Shown: positions 53,883 through 63,391, numbered from the stretch's first letter. The stretch: 64,000 bases of DNA from Shinella zoogloeoides (GCF_022682305.1 NZ_CP093529.1:124001-188000), one strand, 5' to 3'. Notes: generated by a model from the sequence alone, not told the origin. Numbers and translations: made by a program.

Positions 53883-54695
53883 ATGGCGCTTGCCCCTGAG
53901 ACACCCGTCATCGATGTCCGCTCGGCGGAGAAGACGTTCCCCAACGGTTTCAGGGGGCTTGAACCCGTCGACCTGCGCGTGGAGCCGGGCGAGTTCCTGA
54001 CGCTGATCGGCCCGTCGGGCTGCGGCAAGAGCACGCTTCTCGGCATGATGACGAACCTCTTGAAGCCCTCTGCCGGCGAAATGCGCTGGTGGGGCGGTTC
54101 GTTCGACCAGACGGGGACGACGGGCAAGTCGCTGTCCATCGTCTTCCAGGACGCGACGCTGATGCCCTGGGCAACGATCCAGGCGAATGTGCGCCTACCG
54201 CTCGATCTCGCCAGGGCGCCCCGCAAGGAGGCGGACGAGCGGGTACGGCAGGCGCTTGAGAAGGTGGGGCTGGCCGGATTCGAGGACCGGCTGCCCCGCC
54301 AGCTTTCCGGCGGCATGCGCATGCGCGTGTCCATCGCGCGCTCGCTGGTGACGGAACCGAACCTCCTCCTGATGGACGAGCCCTTCGGCGCGTTGGACGA
54401 GTTCACCCGCAACAAGCTGGATTCCGATCTTCTCGACCTCTGGCGCGAGAAGGGCCTTTCCATCGTCTTCGTGACCCACTCGATCTACGAGGCGGTTTTC
54501 CTGTCGACGCGCGTCGTCGTCATGGCGGCCCGGCCGGGCCGCATCTCGAAGATCATCGACATCGACGCCCCCTGGCCGCGCGACGAGGCCTTCCGGGGCA
54601 GCCCGCGCTTTGCAGCGCTTTGCGCGGAGCTGTCGCGGGAACTGCGCGAAGCGTCGGAGAAGTCCGGCACCATGGCGCAAGGAGCAAAACCATGA
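53883..54695 (+). CDS. NMT1-type ABC transporter ATP-binding protein
   Basis: A 270-residue ATPase of the SsuB/TauB/ThiZ family. Walker A GPSGCGKST, Q-loop VFQDATLMPWATI, signature LSGGMRMR, Walker B LLLMDEPFGALDE and switch VTHSIYEAVFL are all present. I use the ATG at 53883 (MALAPETPV), with AAGGAAGG 11 nt upstream; an ATG at 53844 is also possible with GAGG 5 nt upstream. It overlaps the permease by ATGA. It energises the importer on the cytoplasmic face. Confidence 0.91.
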   Translation: MALAPETPVIDVRSAEKTFPNGFRGLEPVDLRVEPGEFLTLIGPSGCGKSTLLGMMTNLLKPSAGEMRWWGGSFDQTGTTGKSLSIVFQDATLMPWATIQANVRLPLDLARAPRKEADERVRQALEKVGLAGFEDRLPRQLSGGMRMRVSIARSLVTEPNLLLMDEPFGALDEFTRNKLDSDLLDLWREKGLSIVFVTHSIYEAVFLSTRVVVMAARPGRISKIIDIDAPWPRDEAFRGSPRFAALCAELSRELREASEKSGTMAQGAKP

Positions 54696-55501
54696 AGACC
54701 GCGAGTGCAAACTTCGACAGCACGCTCCGCATCGCCGGGCCGATCGCCGTTGGCGTCATCCTCCTCATCCTCTGGCAGGTGCTCTGCACCGTCAAAGAGG
54801 TGCCGATCTACCTCTTCCCGAAGCCGACCGACATCTGGACGAGCTTCACGGCGAACCTGCCGTCGCTGCTCAGGGCGCTGTCGGTGACGCTGATGGTGAC
54901 GCTGCAGGCCTTCGTCGTCGCGGTGGTCGTCGGCACGGCCATCGCCTTCGTGTTCAACCAGAGCCGTCTCATCGAGGCGTGCCTGTTTCCCTATGCGATC
55001 ATCCTGCAGGTCACGCCCATCGTCGCCATCTCGCCGCTTATCATCATCCTGGTGAAGGACACGCGGCTGGCGCTGACGGTCTGCGCGGCGATCGTGGCGC
55101 TGTTCCCGATCATCTCGAACACCACGCTCGGGCTGCGCAGCGTCGATCCGGGGCTGGTGAACCTCTTCCGCGCCAACAAGGCGTCCCGGTTGCAGACGCT
55201 GATGCGCCTGCGAATCCCGAGCGCCTTGCCCTATTTCTTCGCGGGCCTGCGCATATCGAGCGGCCTTGCGCTGATCGGGGCGGTCGTCGCGGAATTCGTG
55301 GCCGGTACGGGCGGAATGGGATCGGGCCTTGCCTATGAGATCCTCCAGGCCGGCTTCCAGCTCGACATCCCGCTGATGTTCGCCGCGCTCGGCCTTATCA
55401 CCCTCGTCGGCATCGCGCTCTTCGTCGTCATGTCGGCGCTGTCGAACTGGGCGATCGGGTCCTGGCACGAGAGCCATGCGGAGGAGCGCGGGCACGGCTA
55501 G
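54692..55501 (+). CDS. NMT1-type ABC transporter permease
   Basis: A 269-residue inner-membrane permease of the SsuC/TauC/ThiX family with six spans. The N-terminal helix at about residues 14-32 precedes EVPIYLFPKPTDIWTSF, typical of the family. The coupling loop is LFRANKASRLQTLMRLRIPSALPYFFAGLR. It is coupled to the ATPase by ATGA overlap. It likely works as a homodimer. The 104-bp gap to the amidohydrolase contains a strong hairpin. Confidence 0.91.
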   Translation: MKTASANFDSTLRIAGPIAVGVILLILWQVLCTVKEVPIYLFPKPTDIWTSFTANLPSLLRALSVTLMVTLQAFVVAVVVGTAIAFVFNQSRLIEACLFPYAIILQVTPIVAISPLIIILVKDTRLALTVCAAIVALFPIISNTTLGLRSVDPGLVNLFRANKASRLQTLMRLRIPSALPYFFAGLRISSGLALIGAVVAEFVAGTGGMGSGLAYEILQAGFQLDIPLMFAALGLITLVGIALFVVMSALSNWAIGSWHESHAEERGHG

Positions 55502-55538
55502 CCCGCACGCAGGAAGACCAATCGACCAGAGACGGTCC

Positions 55539-55561
55539 CCCATGCCCCGCGCGGGCATGGG
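55539..55561 (+). promoter_or_regulatory. Intercistronic hairpin between permease and amidohydrolase
   Basis: CCCATGCCC-CGCGC-GGGCATGGG is a perfect 9-bp stem with a 5-base loop, 45 bp before the amidohydrolase start at 55606. There is no T-run, so it is more likely an mRNA-stability, processing or attenuation element than a full terminator. Confidence 0.5.
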
Positions 55562-55605
55562 CAGGAACCCCTCATGCCAACATCACGGAATGCAGGAACA
55601 TTCAG

Positions 55606-57333
55606 ATGAGCTACATGGAAACAGTACACTACGACAAGGTCCGTGCGATCTACGCGATCCTGCAGGGAGAGCGCGAGGCGGATCTTCTCCTGAAGAACCT
55701 GAACATCCTGGATGTGCATGGCGAGACGGTCTACCAGGGCTCGATCCTGGTCTACGACAAGCGCATCGTCGCGCTGAACCCGGACGAGAGCGTGGTGAAG
55801 GTGAAGGAGGTGTTCGACGGCAAGGGGCTTTACGCCATCCCCGGCCTGATCGACGCCCATATCCACTTCGAATCCCAGCTCGCCCATCCGACCGCGCTCG
55901 CCGAGGCCATGGTGCCCTGCGGCACGACGACGATCTATTCCGAATGCCTCGACCTCTTGAGCGCAGCCGGCGAGGAGGGCGTGGAAGCGGCCGAGAACCT
56001 CTTCCGCGACCATGACAAGCTGCCCTACCGCCTCTATGCCTTCGCCCCGGGCAAGAAGGTCTCGGCGGCGGTGACGAACCGGGTGCTCGACATGGAGCCG
56101 GTGATCGGTCTCGGCGAGTTCGAGCACTTCACCTATTCGTCGGGCAATGACGACGACTTCCGCAAGGCCGCCTGGGTGCGCGCGCGCGGCGGCTTCATGA
56201 ACGGCCACTGGGGCGTCACGGCACTTTCCGACATGGTGCTGAACTACCTGCCGGCCATCGGCTGCTCGAACAACCACGACGTCTGGAACGAGAAGGACAT
56301 CGAGAAGAGCATCCGCTACGGCTTCCCGACCCATATCAAGTTCGGCGTGGGCAGCGCGGAGGTGATCAAGGTGCTGTTGCGCGCCATCGTCGACCGCAAG
56401 TGGCCGACGGACAATTTCATGCTGTGCACGGACAATATCTCCGTCGAGCGGCTGCTGACGCAGGGGCATATGGACTGGATCATCTCGCTGTGTGCCGAGA
56501 TGGGCATCAACCCGATCCATGCGATCAAGATGGCGACGCTGAACACGGCGCGGTCCTTCCACATGGAGGACAGGATCGGCTCGCTGACGCCGGGCCGCTT
56601 CGCCGACATCGTGCTGACGGACAGCCTGTCGAAGATCAACCCGCTCTATGTGTTCAAGGATGGGGAGCTTGTGGCGAAGGACCGCAAGATCCTGAAGAAC
56701 GCCGCGATCGACTATTCGGGCATGTGCAAGAAGGGCGTTCCGGGTCTGAACGATCTGACGCCCGACCAGCTCGACATCGTGCCGCTGGAGGTGTCGGAGG
56801 ACGGCAAGAGCGCGAAGGTGTATCTGTTCGACGTCTATGGCCGTGGCCATGCGAAGTTCTACCAGGAGGTCTGGGTTCCGCTGAAAGACGGCCGGATCGT
56901 TCCGGAGGTGGACGGCGTGAAGTACAGCCGTCTTTCGGTGGTGCAGCGCTATGCGGAGGGCCAGCGTCACATCGTCAACGGCCTGTTCAAGGGCGTCTCG
57001 CTCGACCGTGGTGCTGTCGCGACGTTCTGGCCCGCGCCGAAGCCGTATTTCGTGATCGTGGGCGAGGACAGCGCGGAGATGTGCCATTGCATCAAGCAGG
57101 TGGACAGCCATGCGGGGGCCTGCATCGTGACGGACGGTGGGGTGGAGAAGGCGGCGCTGCCGCTGGAGATCTACGGGGTGATGGCGAACATGACGGTGTC
57201 GGAGCTGACGGCGGCGGCAAGTTCCATCGACGCGGCGCTCGAGGACCTCGGCAACCGCAACGAGGGCGAACCCGTCGTCAACAAGCTCCTATCCCTCTTC
57301 ATCTCCCTCCACAGGTTCAGGCTCATGCACTGA
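55606..57333 (+). CDS. Adenine deaminase-like amidohydrolase with altered metal site
   Basis: A 575-residue amidohydrolase of the adenine deaminase (Ade, COG1001) group. The beta-strand 1 motif is GLIDAHIHFES (His85, His87). Later ligands are plausible at His201 (GHWGVT), His224 (NNHDV) and Asp276 (LCTDN), and the Ade-type C-terminal domain runs from about residue 390. The DPHE motif after strand 2 of true adenine deaminases is replaced by SECLD (residues 112-116). The enzyme is therefore unlikely to be a canonical adenine deaminase. The ATG at 55606 has AGGA about 8 nt upstream. The neighbouring NMT1-type importer presumably brings in its substrate. Confidence 0.82.
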   Translation: MSYMETVHYDKVRAIYAILQGEREADLLLKNLNILDVHGETVYQGSILVYDKRIVALNPDESVVKVKEVFDGKGLYAIPGLIDAHIHFESQLAHPTALAEAMVPCGTTTIYSECLDLLSAAGEEGVEAAENLFRDHDKLPYRLYAFAPGKKVSAAVTNRVLDMEPVIGLGEFEHFTYSSGNDDDFRKAAWVRARGGFMNGHWGVTALSDMVLNYLPAIGCSNNHDVWNEKDIEKSIRYGFPTHIKFGVGSAEVIKVLLRAIVDRKWPTDNFMLCTDNISVERLLTQGHMDWIISLCAEMGINPIHAIKMATLNTARSFHMEDRIGSLTPGRFADIVLTDSLSKINPLYVFKDGELVAKDRKILKNAAIDYSGMCKKGVPGLNDLTPDQLDIVPLEVSEDGKSAKVYLFDVYGRGHAKFYQEVWVPLKDGRIVPEVDGVKYSRLSVVQRYAEGQRHIVNGLFKGVSLDRGAVATFWPAPKPYFVIVGEDSAEMCHCIKQVDSHAGACIVTDGGVEKAALPLEIYGVMANMTVSELTAAASSIDAALEDLGNRNEGEPVVNKLLSLFISLHRFRLMH

Positions 57334-57344
57334 GCGGTGGGCCG

Positions 57345-57378
57345 GAGGATCCCCCGCACTCCCCGCGCGGGGATCCTC
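57345..57378. promoter_or_regulatory. Perfect 10-bp inverted repeat between amidohydrolase and LysR gene
   Basis: GAGGATCCCC (57345-57354) pairs with GGGGATCCTC (57369-57378) across a 14-base GC-rich loop. It lies 11 bp after the amidohydrolase stop and 62 bp before the LysR start. With no T-run it may be a terminator-like barrier, an operator or both. Confidence 0.5.
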
Positions 57379-57440
57379 GATTGATCTGTGCCCGGAAACC
57401 GGTATTTTCGTGCAGGACCGATCCCGTCCGAGGATGAGTG

Positions 57441-58331
57441 ATGCTGCATTCGCGCGTGCTGCGCTATATCGACGAGGTCGCGCGCCTCGGCTCCATCCGG
57501 GCGGCGGGCGATTCCCTGCATGTCGCCCCCTCCGCCATCAACAAGCATATCCTTCAACTGGAGGAGGCCATCGGCGAGCCGCTGTTCGAGCGCCTGCCGC
57601 GCGGCCTGCGGCTGACGCCGGCGGGCGAGATTCTAGTCGCGCATGTGCGGCGAACCATGAAGGAATACAGCCAGGTCGAGGCGGAAATCCGCGACATCAA
57701 GGGCCTGCAGAGCGGCGAGGTGATCATCGCCACGACCAACGGGCTTGCGGAAGGGATCGTCGCCAAGACGGCGACCGGCTTCTGCTCCCGTCATCCGCGC
57801 ATCAAACTCTCCATTCGCAACATGCCGATCCGCGAGATCGTCAAGTCGGTGGCCGATGGCGAGGCCGATCTCGGCCTTGCCTTCAACCTGCCGACGACGG
57901 CGCAGATCGAAACGCTCGTGCGGTTCGAAACACGCCTCGGCGCGGTGGTGTCGAGCGACCATCCGCTCGCCGGACTGGAAATGATGCCGCTGAGGAACTG
58001 CCTCGGCTACCCGCTGATCTTCGCGGATCGGTCGATGGTCATGCATTCCATCGTCTCGGAAGCCTTCACGACGGCCGGTCTCGTCGCCGAGCCGACCTTC
58101 GTCACGAACTCCATCGAGGCCATGAAATCTCTCGCCGCCCTCAGCGACGGGATTGCCTTCCTCAGCAAGTTCGACGTGGCGGAAGAGCAGCACAACGGCA
58201 CGCTCTCCTATATTTCCATCCGGGACGGGACGTTCGGCAAGAACGTGCTTTCGCTGGTCCAGCGCGAGAAGCGCGGAAGGGCCATCGCGGCCACCATCTT
58301 CGCGGAAGATCTGAAGCGTTCCCTGCACTGA
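57441..58331 (+). CDS. LysR-family transcriptional regulator
   Basis: A 296-residue regulator. The N-terminal winged helix at residues 1-60 has LGSIRAAGDSLHVAPSAINKHILQLEE, and the effector-binding domain runs from about 88 to 295. The ATG at 57441 has GAGG 7 nt upstream, and a GTG just before it at 57438 is also in frame. Unlike most LysR genes it is not divergent but follows its likely targets on the same strand. It probably controls the NMT1-type importer and amidohydrolase. Confidence 0.87.
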   Translation: MLHSRVLRYIDEVARLGSIRAAGDSLHVAPSAINKHILQLEEAIGEPLFERLPRGLRLTPAGEILVAHVRRTMKEYSQVEAEIRDIKGLQSGEVIIATTNGLAEGIVAKTATGFCSRHPRIKLSIRNMPIREIVKSVADGEADLGLAFNLPTTAQIETLVRFETRLGAVVSSDHPLAGLEMMPLRNCLGYPLIFADRSMVMHSIVSEAFTTAGLVAEPTFVTNSIEAMKSLAALSDGIAFLSKFDVAEEQHNGTLSYISIRDGTFGKNVLSLVQREKRGRAIAATIFAEDLKRSLH

Positions 58332-58388
58332 GCGTTGTGCAGGACGGAAAGGGACGCGTCGCCGTCTGAGCGGCGCGCCCGGTCTTTG

Positions 58389-60344
58389 TCAGAACTCGTC
58401 CCAGCCCTGCTCGATGGCGGGGGCGGCGCTGCCACCGCCGAAGGCGCTGGCGAGCTTGCCGACCATCCGGCGGGCCGGCGAGGCGACAGGCTGCGAGGCC
58501 GTGCCGGCGCGGACGGGTGCTGCTGCGGCATGGACGCGGCCGGAGCCGGCGACGGTACCGACCTGGAACTGGCCGACAAGCTGGCGCAGCTTCTCGGCAT
58601 CGCCGGCCAGCGAGGCGCTGGCGGCCGTCGACTGCTCCACCATGGCGGCGTTCTGCTGCGTCGTCTGGTCCATCTGGTTGACGGCGGCGTTCACTTCCGC
58701 AAGGCCGACCGACTGTTCGCGCGCCGAAAGGGCGATGGCGTCGAGCTGGAGGTTGATGTCGCTGACATGCTGGTTGATCACCTTCAGCGCCTCGCCGGTC
58801 TGCATCACGAGACGCACGCCGCCTTCCACCTCGCTTGCCGAATGGCGGATCAGTTCCTTGATCTCCTTGGCCGCCTGCGCCGAACGCTGGGCAAGCTCGC
58901 GCACTTCCTGCGCCACGACGGCGAAGCCCTTGCCGGCTTCACCGGCACGCGCCGCTTCCACGCCCGCATTGAGGGCAAGCAGGTTGGTCTGGAAGGCGAT
59001 CTCGTCGATGACGCCGATGATGTTGGAAATCTGGCCGGAAGACTGCTCGATGCGCTGCATGGCGGCAACAGCGTCGGAGACGACCACGGTGGAGTGGTTG
59101 GCCGAGCCGTTGGCTTCCAGCGCCTTGCTGCGGGCCTCTTCGGCGCGCTTGGAGGACTGGGAGACGTTCGCGGTGATCTCGTCGAGGGCGGCGGCGGTCT
59201 CCTCGAGGGCGGCAGCCTGCTGCTCGGTGCGGCGCGACAGGTCGTTGGCGGCCTGGCTCAGCTCACGCGAGCCGCTGTCGATGGAGCCGGTGGCCTCGGA
59301 GACCGAGTGCAGCGCGGTGCGCAACTGGCCGACGGCGGCGTTGAAATCCTGGCGCAGGGATTCGAATTCCGGCGAGAAGGCCTGGGTCAGCTCGCAGGAA
59401 AGATCGCCGCCGGCCATGCGCTTGAGGCCGCCGGCAAGGCCTTCGGTGGCCTGCGCCATGGCGGCGCTGCGCACACGGTCGGCTTCCAGATTGCGCTCGC
59501 GCTCGGCCTCGCTGGCGTGGCGGGCGGCTTCGGAGGAGGCCTCCAGGGTTCGGGTGCGCAGGCCGTTGTCCTTGAAGACCTGCACGGCGCGGGCCATGCC
59601 GCCCACTTCGTCGCGACGGTCGGTCTCGGCGATGTCGATGTCGAGATTGCCGCCCGCGAGCGTCGTCATGGTGCCGGCCAGCGTGTTGAGCGGACGGGAG
59701 ATCCAGGCGCGCACGGCGAAGAAGCTGGCGATCAGGATCGTCGCCAGGCCGATGACGACGCTGAGAACCGTCGTCATGATGGTGGCGCGCGTGGTTTCGA
59801 TGAGCGCTGCCTGGCGGGCCTCGGCCGTGGCGGTGATGCTGTTAATCTCGTCGGTCAGGGCGGCGATGGCGGCGGTGAAGGCGGGCTTGCAGTCAGTTGC
59901 GAACTCGGTCTGCGCCCGGATGTTCGCGGCGTCGTCGAAGGTCGCGGCAGCGGCGGCGACCAGCGGGCCGCAATTGGTGTTCAGGGCGTCGAGCGCGCTG
60001 GCCTTGATCGCCTTGATCCGCGTGCTGTCCTCCACGGCGGTCATGGCGGTGTCCATCTGCTTGGTGAAGAAGCCTTCGCTCAGCGTCATGTCCTCGACGG
60101 CGGCGTCTTTGGCCTCTTTGGTGCGGGCGATCAGGACATCGGCGATGGCCGAGCGCGCGGACACCAGGCTGCGGCTGGCGCGCGCCAGCATCAGCGTCGC
60201 CGTGGAGTCCTCGTCCAGCAGCGAGGTATAGGCGGAATCGATGAAGGAGATGCGTGACGTGCTGTAGGCTGTGACGCCGGCCACGAACAGGCCGAACGCA
60301 CTGAGGATGAGGAGAAATTTGCCGATGATCGGGATATTGCGCAT
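58389..60344 (-). CDS. Methyl-accepting chemotaxis protein
   Basis: A 651-residue chemoreceptor. The first span is at about residues 8-28, a periplasmic helical-bundle sensor at about 30-185, the second span at about 188-212, then HAMP and a long signalling domain. The conserved hairpin tip includes [33 protein letters not shown]. After an Ala/Pro-rich linker, the C terminus ends in GWDEF, resembling the aromatic pentapeptide that tethers CheR/CheB in enteric receptors. Two cysteines in the sensor (around Cys124 and Cys151) could form a disulfide. No chemotaxis operon is nearby. It is 117 bp downstream of trkH on the same strand. Confidence 0.93.
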   Translation of the reverse strand: MRNIPIIGKFLLILSAFGLFVAGVTAYSTSRISFIDSAYTSLLDEDSTATLMLARASRSLVSARSAIADVLIARTKEAKDAAVEDMTLSEGFFTKQMDTAMTAVEDSTRIKAIKASALDALNTNCGPLVAAAAATFDDAANIRAQTEFATDCKPAFTAAIAALTDEINSITATAEARQAALIETTRATIMTTVLSVVIGLATILIASFFAVRAWISRPLNTLAGTMTTLAGGNLDIDIAETDRRDEVGGMARAVQVFKDNGLRTRTLEASSEAARHASEAERERNLEADRVRSAAMAQATEGLAGGLKRMAGGDLSCELTQAFSPEFESLRQDFNAAVGQLRTALHSVSEATGSIDSGSRELSQAANDLSRRTEQQAAALEETAAALDEITANVSQSSKRAEEARSKALEANGSANHSTVVVSDAVAAMQRIEQSSGQISNIIGVIDEIAFQTNLLALNAGVEAARAGEAGKGFAVVAQEVRELAQRSAQAAKEIKELIRHSASEVEGGVRLVMQTGEALKVINQHVSDINLQLDAIALSAREQSVGLAEVNAAVNQMDQTTQQNAAMVEQSTAASASLAGDAEKLRQLVGQFQVGTVAGSGRVHAAAAPVRAGTASQPVASPARRMVGKLASAFGGGSAAPAIEQGWDEF

Positions 60345-60461
60345 GGCGGCCGCCTGTTATGGAGAAACTGCTCCACGGGTAGAGGGCGGCGGTTAGATTT
60401 GATTTAAACTCTCTGTTCTGAAATGGAAAAAGACCTTTTCGCTTCGGGAGGGAATCGCCCG

Positions 60462-61916
60462 TCAGCTCTTCCAGAACAGCGGCGTCAGCACGACGAGCAC
60501 GGTCAGCACCTCAAGGCGTCCGAGGAGCATCATCAGGGACAGCAGATAAAGGGCCGGATCGGAGATCGTCGAGAAATTGCCGGCCGGCCCAACGATGGGA
60601 CCGATCCCCGGCCCGACATTCGAGAGCGCGGTGATGACGGACGAGGTGGACGTCACCACGTCGTAGCCCATGGCCGACATGGCGAGGCTGCCGACCGCCC
60701 ACAGCATGAGATAGGTGGTGAAGAACAGCACGACGCTGCGCTGCAGGTCCGCGTCCACCGTCATGTTGCCGTAGCGCACGGCATGGATGCCGTTGGGGTA
60801 GATGAGCTTGTAGAGGCCCGTGCGGATGGAATTGAAGAGGATGATGAAGCGGTAGGCCTTGATGCCGCCGGCTGTCGAGCCGGAACAGCCGCCCATGAAG
60901 GTCATGAAGAAGGCCATCGCGACGACGAAGGGTCCCCAGAGCGTATAGTCCTCGCTGGCAAAGCCAGTCGTGGAGAGGATCGTCGAGACGGTGAAGAAGG
61001 AATGGGCGAGAGCGGCGTGGAACGGCACGCCGTTCTGCAGCCGGTGATAGACGGCGATGGCGATGGAGAAGGCGACGAGATAGGCGAGGAACACGGCGAT
61101 CTGCGGGTCGCGCAGCGCATCGAGGCGGCCGCGCACCATGAAGACGATCAGGATTGAGAAGGGCAGACTGCACACGGTCATGAAGAAGGTGGCGGCCCAG
61201 AGCAGCGGCAGGCTGTTGAAATAGCCGAAGGATGCGTCATGGGTGGAAAAGCCGCCGGTCGCCACCGTCGCCATGGCGTGATTGATGGCGTCGAAGCGGC
61301 TCATGCCGAGAACGGCGAAAGTAAGCGTGCAGGCGATGGTGATCAGCACATAGACGAGGACGAAGGCGCGCGTGAAGCTGGCGATCCGGGCGAAGGGCTT
61401 GTCGTTCGTGTCGGAGGATTCCATCTTGAAGAAGGAGATGCCGCCGACGCGCAGATAGGGCATCACGAAAAGTCCGAGCGCGACGATGCCGATGCCGCCG
61501 AGCCAGTGCAGCAGCGAGCGCCACATCAGGATGCCGGGCGGAACATGGTCGAGGCCGGAGATGACGGTGGAGCCGGTCGTGGTGATCGCGGAGATCGATT
61601 CGAACAGGGCCTTGGCGAAGCCGAGGTCGAGGGACGACAGCATGAAGGGAACGGCGCCGACGAGCGAGAAGACGAGCCAGAGCAGGTTGACGAGCAGGAA
61701 GCCCATCTTCTTGTTGAACGGCGGCGGGCCGGCGCGCGTGGCGGCGGCGGCCAGCAGCGAAAGCCCCCCGACCAGCATCGCCGAGAGCAGGAAGACCTGC
61801 CAGTCGCGATGGCCGAAATAAAGGTCCACCGCGGCGGGAACAAGCATGGCGGCCGCCAGATAGAGGCCGCAGATGGCCGCGATGTTGATGGCTGAGCGAT
61901 AGACCGTCGCGTTCAC
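60462..61916 (-). CDS. trkH: Trk-type potassium uptake protein TrkH
   Basis: A 484-residue inner-membrane protein with four M1-P-M2 repeats. The four selectivity-filter loops are visible: ITTTGSTV, ATGGFST, STTGFAS and LSNVGPGIG, each with the central glycine. GGCSGSTAGGIKAYR is a TrkH signature. It uses a GTG start at 61916 with GGGA about 8 nt upstream. It imports potassium, normally gated by TrkA, which is not in the window. With the Pha antiporter it gives the cell control of cytoplasmic potassium and pH. Confidence 0.93.
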   Translation of the reverse strand: MNATVYRSAINIAAICGLYLAAAMLVPAAVDLYFGHRDWQVFLLSAMLVGGLSLLAAAATRAGPPPFNKKMGFLLVNLLWLVFSLVGAVPFMLSSLDLGFAKALFESISAITTTGSTVISGLDHVPPGILMWRSLLHWLGGIGIVALGLFVMPYLRVGGISFFKMESSDTNDKPFARIASFTRAFVLVYVLITIACTLTFAVLGMSRFDAINHAMATVATGGFSTHDASFGYFNSLPLLWAATFFMTVCSLPFSILIVFMVRGRLDALRDPQIAVFLAYLVAFSIAIAVYHRLQNGVPFHAALAHSFFTVSTILSTTGFASEDYTLWGPFVVAMAFFMTFMGGCSGSTAGGIKAYRFIILFNSIRTGLYKLIYPNGIHAVRYGNMTVDADLQRSVVLFFTTYLMLWAVGSLAMSAMGYDVVTSTSSVITALSNVGPGIGPIVGPAGNFSTISDPALYLLSLMMLLGRLEVLTVLVVLTPLFWKS

Positions 61917-62065
61917 GAAATTGATCCCAGGGAGCAGCGCTCGGCGATGGCCTCGCCATGGAGCGGCAGAAAGGCCGTAGCCTGTCTATCGGCCGAACTC
62001 AAGGAGGGGCATGCGAGGGCCGGGGGCCGCGCGCGCCCGGCCCGCGCCTCTGCTGTCGACGCGTA

Positions 62066-62094
62066 ATCGAGACCTTCGATTAATTGAGGTCGAT
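62066..62094. promoter_or_regulatory. Imperfect dyad upstream of the Rieske oxygenase gene
   Basis: ATCGAGACCT (62066-62075) and AGGTCGAT (62087-62094) form an inverted repeat with one unpaired base, centred on an ATTAAT core. It lies 62 bp upstream of the oxygenase start in the 239-bp gap divergent from trkH. A regulator cannot be named. No other feature is clear in this gap. Confidence 0.35.
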
Positions 62095-62155
62095 ACCGGA
62101 CCTTGTTTAAGCCCGTGCCTGCCGAATACTGATCCTGAAACGATGCTGAGGGACA

Positions 62156-63391
62156 ATGAGCATGGCAACGACCGCGGAAGCTGCAATCGATCAATCTGCC
62201 GATCCCATCGATCGCCTTATTGCCGCGCATCGGCCGGGCCACGGGCTTGCCCGCGCGTTCTATTGCGATCCGGAGATCTACCGGCGCGACATGGAGCGGG
62301 TCTTCCGCCGACACTGGCACTGCATCGCCCATGAGAGCGTGATCCCGAACGTCAACGATTTCGAGGTCTTCCGCATCGATACCGAGCAGGTGATCGTCAC
62401 CCGCACGGCCGACGGATCGGTCCACGCCATGCTCAATGTCTGTCGCCATCGCGGTGCGGAAGTCTGCACGAAGCAGAAGGGCAATGCGCGCGTCTTCGTC
62501 TGTCCCTATCACGCCTGGACCTACGCCAACGATGGAAGCCTCCGGGCCGCGCGCCTCATGCCGAAGGATTTCAAGCGGGAGGAGCACGGGCTGAAGACCC
62601 TGCATGTGCGCGTCGTCGAGGGCCTGATCTTCATCTCCTTCGCCGAGCAGCCCCTGGACTTCTCCGAGGTGGAGAACCTCCTGCACGCAACCTGCGGCCA
62701 GTACGGCTGGGCGAGCGCAAGGATCGCCCACCGGGAGACCTATCCGGTTTCGGCCAACTGGAAGCTGGCCGTGGAGAACTATGTGGAATGCTATCATTGC
62801 GGGCCGGCGCATCCCGAATATTCGCAAACCCACGCGCTGGAGCAGCCCCTTCACATGATCGAGGCGCTGAACGAGGCGATGGAGGCGCGCACCTGCGCGC
62901 TCGGCATCGAGGTCGGCTCCGGCAACCATTGGCAGACCTCGCGCGAGGGCCGCGAGGCGATCCATGCCTTCCGCTACGCGCTCTACGACGGGGTGCAGAG
63001 CGGCAGCGAGGACGGCAAGGCCGTCGCTCCGCTGATGGGCCGTTTCACCGATTTCGACGGCGGCGTGACCTCCATCCATCTCGGCGGCACGACCTTCCTC
63101 GTCTGCTATCCCGATCACGGCATGATCTACCGCTTCATCCCGAAGACGGCGGATAGCTGCGAGATGGAGCTGATCTGGCTCGTGGACGGCAAGGCGGAAG
63201 AGGGCAGGGACTACGACCTGACAAAGCTCACCTGGCTGTGGACGGTCACCACGGCGGAGGACAAGGCGATCATCGAGCATACGGCGCGGGGCGTGCAGTC
63301 GCATTATTTCGTGCCGGGGCCGATCGCGCCGATGGAGCAGAACGAGCTGCGCTATATCAACTGGTATCTGGACGAGATCAGCCGGGCCTGA
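62156..63391 (+). CDS. Rieske oxygenase, alpha subunit, demethylase type (GbcA-like)
   Basis: A 411-residue aromatic-ring-hydroxylating-type oxygenase. The Rieske cluster ligands are Cys96-x-His98 (VCRHRGAEVC) and Cys116-x2-His119 (CPYHAWTY). The mononuclear iron site has His214 and His219 in ENYVECYHCGPAHPEY. The overall layout fits the glycine betaine / stachydrine / carnitine monooxygenase group, which removes methyl or cleaves quaternary amines. No ferredoxin-reductase partner gene is next to it, so electrons must come from a distant reductase. GAGGGA precedes the ATG at 62156; an ATG at 62162 is also possible. The substrate is inferred only at family level. Confidence 0.88.
   Translation: MSMATTAEAAIDQSADPIDRLIAAHRPGHGLARAFYCDPEIYRRDMERVFRRHWHCIAHESVIPNVNDFEVFRIDTEQVIVTRTADGSVHAMLNVCRHRGAEVCTKQKGNARVFVCPYHAWTYANDGSLRAARLMPKDFKREEHGLKTLHVRVVEGLIFISFAEQPLDFSEVENLLHATCGQYGWASARIAHRETYPVSANWKLAVENYVECYHCGPAHPEYSQTHALEQPLHMIEALNEAMEARTCALGIEVGSGNHWQTSREGREAIHAFRYALYDGVQSGSEDGKAVAPLMGRFTDFDGGVTSIHLGGTTFLVCYPDHGMIYRFIPKTADSCEMELIWLVDGKAEEGRDYDLTKLTWLWTVTTAEDKAIIEHTARGVQSHYFVPGPIAPMEQNELRYINWYLDEISRA

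Noticed and set aside
58332..58388. Terminator between the LysR and chemoreceptor genes
   Set aside because: Only a short CGCCG/CGGCG stem with a weak pyrimidine tract is visible; not strong enough to annotate.
58335..60257. Two long plus-strand frames opposite the chemoreceptor gene
   Set aside because: Composition is Gly/Ala/Asp- or Ser/Arg-rich without domains, and the minus strand encodes a complete chemoreceptor.
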